DNA of 7,784 nucleotides, taken from positions 1-7,784 of the forward strand of contig QNEG01000061.1 in the NCBI GenBank assembly GCA_003645115.1, written 5' to 3'. Source of the stretch: a bacterium (GTDB taxonomy: Bacteria > UBP14 > UBA6098 > B30-G16). Below are positions 4,831-7,784 of this stretch, piece by piece (position 1 is the first letter of the stretch; each line of letters starts with the position of its first letter). The translations under genes and the position numbers were made by a program. The notes below the pieces were generated by a model. It was not told the DNA's origin and searched no databases. It saw nothing but the letters and a program-made list of their open reading frames with translations.

Positions 4831-6501
4831 TTATGTTTGTGGAATCAATGATTTCCTCCACAATTCGAATGTCAACCACCAGTCTATTATCGGTCTTTGT
4901 GAATTGTCGCCGGCAAAATATTTTTTCACTGAATCTCGTATCAATTTATGATTATAAAATCCGGCATCATTAAACTGCGGAGAATGTAATTGTTCCATAA
5001 TTCTATTGTGGATAGTGGTCATCATTTTTCGGAAGAAATTGTCATAGATTACTTTTTCCTGATTTCTGGTAAATGGCAACCACAAACGCATAAGATAAGG
5101 ACTTACTCCCACCCTGAATGGCAATTTTCTTCCAAAGCGAGATAATCTATATTTTTCCAATAGTGGAGCGAATTTGCCGATAGCATTCAGATGGACTGCA
5201 GATTTCCTTCGCAGGTTGTTGCGCAAACTCAAGCCCGCAGACAATACGGACGGTTGGACGAATGGCATAAAATTTATGGTAAATTCATCCAATCGAGCCT
5301 GTTCGAGAGCAGAATAATTCGGCAACCGAAACCATATCGCCCACATCTCCGCAATCTCTTCACAACGCAATCCAGCGGCGATATCCAGTCCATTCTCGAT
5401 ATCCATAAGATATCCATTTTCCAAAATAGAATGAATCTCGGGAGTGAACAGTGATGGTAATTCTGCTCGAATCATTTTTTTCGTCAGTGCTGGAGATAGT
5501 TTCATATTGGGTATCGGAGCTAATCTTCGCAGGACTCTCTGCCGTAATATCTCACCCAGTCCACCATCGATATTTATAGCATCGCACCCTGTCAGGAAAC
5601 GCAAACAATTCAAACTAATCGCCACCGATATTGGTATAGTAATCCATTTTCTGGCGGAATGTTCGCAAAAAAGTTCCCATAATTCATTTTCATCGGGGAT
5701 TTGAAGATGAATCAATTTCAGCGGGAAATTTAGTTCACTCGCCATTTTCGACACTATTTGTATATCCGGTTCGTTTGGCAATCCGAATGATAATCCCGAC
5801 CAGTTATCACCGGTGCCGATTAAAATCGCCAGCAATGCCCGAGAATCCAGTCCGCCGGACAGCGAAACATATTTCTTCCGAGACCGTTCCATATTCAGAA
5901 ACGATGTCATTATTTCCAATACATCATCTGGTGAGATGTTATCGGTTTGTCTGGGGTGAGAAAATATATTCTTTCTATTAAAATGGAATTCGTTTCCATC
6001 GAATTCGACGAAACCTGCGGGAGCAAGCCGATGAATATTTTTCACCGGTGTGTCCCAATGCAACATACTCGGTCCCAGCCATAGCGAACCTAATTTCTCG
6101 AAATTCAACTCAGATTGTCCGCTACATTTTGCTACCCAATCCAATCGAGTGGAGATAATGAAACCATCATCCACTTTCGCCCAGAATGCGTCTCTCAGCC
6201 CGAGAATGTCATTTTCCACGATGAGTTTATTATCCCGCCATCGAAATATTACATAGTGCCCATCGCAGGGAAGAATGCCATTATCCAGATTTTTCTGCCA
6301 GTGATTTTTTCTCCATATCATTCCACTGTCTATTCCTATACCGCAAGCCAAATAACCAGTGTCGTTATCGCCTGAAAAAATAAGATTTTGAGAATTTTGG
6401 GGGATGAAAATAGAAATATCTTTCCCTATCGAGTGGTGAGAAAAATTCTTTCCCGGAAGATATCTACAATTCGTGTTATATGTAATTAGGACAGCGCTCA
6501 C
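4831..6501 (-). CDS. Asparagine-synthetase-like protein with degenerate glutaminase domain
   Basis: Asparagine synthetase homologues activate a carboxylate with ATP at a PP-loop and form an amide; relatives act in beta-lactam, lasso-peptide and surface-polysaccharide pathways. The 556-residue product has an N-terminal class-II amidotransferase-like region with family strands GHYVIFRWRDNKLIVENDIL (81-100), GLRDAFWAK (101-109), FIISTRLDWVA (114-124) and LAPAGFVEFDG (159-169). It begins MSAVLITYN, so the catalytic Cys2 is absent and glutamine hydrolysis is unlikely. The PP-loop is SGGLDSRALLA (215-225), with Arg in place of the second Ser of AsnB. IDGGLGEILRQR (311-322) replaces the usual GDGGDE. 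The start is GTG at 6501-6499 with a weak GGAT 6 bases upstream. It is last of three minus-strand genes after fabD and the 127-residue membrane protein, and in frame with the latter. The substrate is unknown; no biosynthetic cluster is visible. Confidence 0.85.
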   Translation of the reverse strand: MSAVLITYNTNCRYLPGKNFSHHSIGKDISIFIPQNSQNLIFSGDNDTGYLACGIGIDSGMIWRKNHWQKNLDNGILPCDGHYVIFRWRDNKLIVENDILGLRDAFWAKVDDGFIISTRLDWVAKCSGQSELNFEKLGSLWLGPSMLHWDTPVKNIHRLAPAGFVEFDGNEFHFNRKNIFSHPRQTDNISPDDVLEIMTSFLNMERSRKKYVSLSGGLDSRALLAILIGTGDNWSGLSFGLPNEPDIQIVSKMASELNFPLKLIHLQIPDENELWELFCEHSARKWITIPISVAISLNCLRFLTGCDAINIDGGLGEILRQRVLRRLAPIPNMKLSPALTKKMIRAELPSLFTPEIHSILENGYLMDIENGLDIAAGLRCEEIAEMWAIWFRLPNYSALEQARLDEFTINFMPFVQPSVLSAGLSLRNNLRRKSAVHLNAIGKFAPLLEKYRLSRFGRKLPFRVGVSPYLMRLWLPFTRNQEKVIYDNFFRKMMTTIHNRIMEQLHSPQFNDAGFYNHKLIRDSVKKYFAGDNSQRPIIDWWLTFELWRKSLIPQT

Positions 6502-6554
6502 TGTAAATCCAATAGTTTTATGAAAATAATGGAAGCGATAAAAAATCCAATCAT
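6498..6554 (-). CDS. Possible 18-residue hydrophobic mini-ORF coupled to the synthetase-like gene
   Basis: Between the 127-residue protein and the synthetase-like gene, ATG at 6554 opens an 18-codon frame reading MIGFFIASIIFIKLLDLQ, mostly a hydrophobic helix. Its TGA (6500-6498) overlaps the GTG start of the synthetase-like gene (6501-6499) as GTGA, a typical translational-coupling junction. Upstream of the ATG there is only a poor CGGG close by, and the frame is short enough to arise by chance. It could be a real microprotein, a leader that sets translation of the downstream gene, or noise. Confidence 0.25.
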   Translation of the reverse strand: MIGFFIASIIFIKLLDLQ

Positions 6555-6564
6555 TGCCCGAGTA

Positions 6565-6948
6565 TCACTGATATTCTGCGATATATTTTCCTCCCCAGGT
6601 CTGCAAAATTACTTTCACACTTTTTCCGGTCATTCTATGAGCTATTTCGGCTAATTCCTTGACCACATCGTTGGGATTTCTATCCACTTGTTTTTTTTCT
6701 ATTTCTATCAGTAAAGGAAGTTGATTTTTTGTGATGCTATATCCTTGATTTTCCAGATATTTCAGGAATGCCTCATTCCCTTTGGGCTTGGAATAAAATG
6801 AATTCCAATCGATGCGGTCATCGAGTTTTTCGCTGGTATCCTTGTCTGGAGTCGGAGTCAGCAAGACCAGTATTGTAGCGATTAAGAATGCCCAGGCTGA
6901 TTTCCGGATTAAATCCTTAAAGGAAAATTCTTTCTTTTTCTTCCTCAT
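6565..6948 (-). CDS. Single-pass membrane protein of unknown function, 127 residues
   Basis: I do not recognise this protein. It begins MRKKKKEFSFKDLIRKSAWA, a strongly basic N-terminus, followed by one membrane helix at about 18-33 (AWAFLIATILVLLTP). This predicts a signal-anchor with the short basic end inside and the remainder outside. The exported part has a linker (34-50), then an alpha/beta-looking region: YLENQGYSI, LPLLIEIEKKQVDRNPNDV, a helix VKELAEIAHRMTG and a terminal strand pair KSVKVILQTWGGKYIAEYQ. The ATG at 6948 has only a distant GGGAG (6966-6962, 13 bases away). The gene sits 155 bases after fabD and 63 bases before the synthetase-like gene on the same strand. The composition is that of a real protein rather than a shadow frame. 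Confidence 0.7.
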   Translation of the reverse strand: MRKKKKEFSFKDLIRKSAWAFLIATILVLLTPTPDKDTSEKLDDRIDWNSFYSKPKGNEAFLKYLENQGYSITKNQLPLLIEIEKKQVDRNPNDVVKELAEIAHRMTGKSVKVILQTWGGKYIAEYQ

Positions 6949-6981
6949 ATTTAATAACCGACTCCCGAATAATTTACAGTA

Positions 6982-7012
6982 AATATATTAATGGTAAAAT
7001 CCTCATTGTAAA
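6982..7012 (-). promoter_or_regulatory. Weak candidate promoter for the 127-residue protein gene
   Basis: On the minus strand TTTACA (7012-7007) precedes TATATT (6987-6982), but the spacing is 19 bases, longer than ideal. TATATTTAC resembles the -10 of the other candidates. The 155-base gap after fabD leaves room for a separate promoter here; co-transcription from fabD is equally possible. Confidence 0.25.
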
Positions 7013-7063
7013 GTTTTTTTTGAGAAAAATTGCACTATTCACATAGAAATGCGCCCACAAGAG

Positions 7064-7090
7064 CGATTATCCTGTTCGCCCAGCTAATCG
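7064..7090 (-). other. Interrupted hairpin downstream of fabD
   Basis: CGATTA (7064-7069) pairs with TAATCG (7085-7090), and inside it CTG (7072-7074) pairs with CAG (7081-7083), separated by a small asymmetric bulge. It begins 13 bases past the fabD stop in the direction of transcription. No T-tract follows directly, so it is at best a weak terminator or a 3'-end stabilising stem. Confidence 0.3.
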
Positions 7091-7103
7091 ACCGAGCAAT
7101 TTT

Positions 7104-7784
7104 TTATAATTCCAATATCGATTGCCAGTCGGTGGTGATTACCTCATTATCGATTCTGGCGATAAGTCCCTGCAAAACCTTACCCGGACCTATCTCCACA
7201 AACTTATCCACACCATTGCCGGTCATATTTTCGATTATATTCATCCATCGCACCGGGTTAGTAATCTGTAATACCAGATTTTTCCTGATTTCCTCGGGAG
7301 ACTCTATTTTATCTCCGGTAACATTGGAATAGAACATCACTTTGGGTTTGCCGAATTCGATTTTATCCAGCAGTTTTTTCATTTCTTTTTGAGCATCATT
7401 CATAAGCGGAGAATGAAATGCACCCGACACTGGCAGTGGAATAATTTTTTTGGCACCTCGTTCTTTCAACATTTCGGCGGCAAACTTTAGTATATCTTTC
7501 TCACCGCTGATTATAATCTGTCCTGGCGCATTATAGTTTGCCACCTCGATAATTCCCTTTTCCTTGAGTTCATCGACTACCTCCTGCACAGTATCCAAAT
7601 TTGCGCCCAGTGGAGCCAACATTCCACCAGCCTCAGCTTGCGACATCACCTGACCACGAACAGTAACCGCACGGAGACCATCCTCGAATGACAATACTCC
7701 ACCAGCTACCAGCGCAGAATATTCGCCGAGTGAATGTCCAGCTACCGCAGAAAATTCTGCTTTAGAACCCAGTGCAATTAGCAC
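7104..7784 (-). CDS. fabD: Malonyl-CoA:ACP transacylase FabD, C-terminal part (cut by window edge)
   Basis: FabD moves the malonyl group from CoA to acyl carrier protein, supplying the extender for cytoplasmic fatty-acid synthesis. The 226 visible residues carry the family motifs: AGHSLGEYSALVAGG with nucleophile Ser18 of this fragment (equivalent to Ser92 of E. coli), TVRGQVMSQ with Arg43 that binds the malonyl carboxylate, VANYNAPGQIIISG (81-94), LPVSGAFHSPLM with catalytic His124, FYSNVTGD (151-158) and FVEIGPGKVLQGLI (195-208). The C-terminus is complete (TAA). About 75-80 N-terminal residues, including the first glutamine motif, lie beyond the window. The GTG at the very edge codes for an internal valine, not the start. 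No other fab gene is in the window; the usual fabH/fabG/acpP neighbours could be upstream of it. Confidence 0.95.
   Translation of the reverse strand: MLIALGSKAEFSAVAGHSLGEYSALVAGGVLSFEDGLRAVTVRGQVMSQAEAGGMLAPLGANLDTVQEVVDELKEKGIIEVANYNAPGQIIISGEKDILKFAAEMLKERGAKKIIPLPVSGAFHSPLMNDAQKEMKKLLDKIEFGKPKVMFYSNVTGDKIESPEEIRKNLVLQITNPVRWMNIIENMTGNGVDKFVEIGPGKVLQGLIARIDNEVITTDWQSILEL

Noticed and set aside
6537..6567. TGA at 6567-6565 as a selenocysteine codon
   Set aside because: No convincing stable stem follows the TGA, the flanking residues resemble no selenoprotein family, and TGA is a plain stop for several other genes here.
7020..7103. RNA gene (tRNA-like) in the gap after fabD
   Set aside because: There is one interrupted hairpin but no acceptor-stem pairing, no T-loop consensus and no cloverleaf.
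7030..7332. Plus-strand frame opposite fabD and several similar frames opposite sppA and the synthetase-like gene
   Set aside because: They are antisense shadows of firmly identified genes, with no ribosome-binding sites or recognisable motifs.
7782..7784. GTG at the right edge as the start of fabD
   Set aside because: It lies only 17 codons before the nucleophile Ser of the GHSLG motif, which in FabD is about 90 residues in; it is an internal valine of a truncated gene.

Overview
The window is ordinary bacterial chromosome, AT-rich, with tightly packed genes on both strands. The predicted outer-membrane/periplasmic SppA with a secretion signal indicates a diderm (Gram-negative) organism. 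Several candidate promoters share the form TTG-N(18-20)-TATATTT(T)AG. This resembles the relaxed promoters of the Bacteroidota/FCB side of the tree, so I suspect an FCB-affiliated or candidate-phylum bacterium. That placement is inference; no rRNA or lineage marker is present.

Left part (1-820): two diverged direct repeats (1-51 and 137-187) flank a palindrome-rich repetitive element (58-143). The second repeat runs directly into a hicB antitoxin gene and carries its likely promoter. hicB overlaps a hicA toxin reading frame that keeps its ribosome-binding site and full-length family similarity but has a TAG stop at codon 40. It therefore looks like a decayed toxin with an intact antitoxin. 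Positions 646-820 hold a small hairpin and a candidate promoter but no convincing gene.

Middle part (827-4772): a 206-residue protein with a probable FMN-binding split-barrel (PPOX-like) C-terminal half lies tail-to-tail with a large sppA-type protease gene, with only 8 bases between the stops. The SppA protein is 807 residues: signal peptide, about 260 residues of beta-barrel-like sequence, then the usual two S49 protease domains with the Lys/Ser dyad. A shared 131-base intergenic region separates it from a divergent plsC-type acyltransferase gene, with two candidate promoters whose -35 boxes overlap.

Right part (4831-7784, all minus strand): reading in the direction of transcription, the window holds the C-terminal three quarters of fabD (malonyl-CoA:ACP transacylase, cut by the window edge), a 127-residue single-pass membrane protein of unknown function, and an asparagine-synthetase-like ATP-dependent amidotransferase/cyclase homologue without the N-terminal glutaminase cysteine. 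The last two are in the same reading frame, separated by one TGA and 21 sense codons. An 18-codon hydrophobic mini-ORF in that gap ends in a GTGA overlap with the synthetase start.

FabD (fatty-acid synthesis) and PlsC (phosphatidic acid synthesis) both serve membrane lipid synthesis but are on opposite strands and not co-transcribed. I see no CRISPR array, tRNA, rRNA, transposase or phage gene. The points most worth a second look are the interrupted hicA with its duplicated promoter repeat, the barrel-SppA fusion, and the 127-residue protein/mini-ORF/synthetase arrangement.
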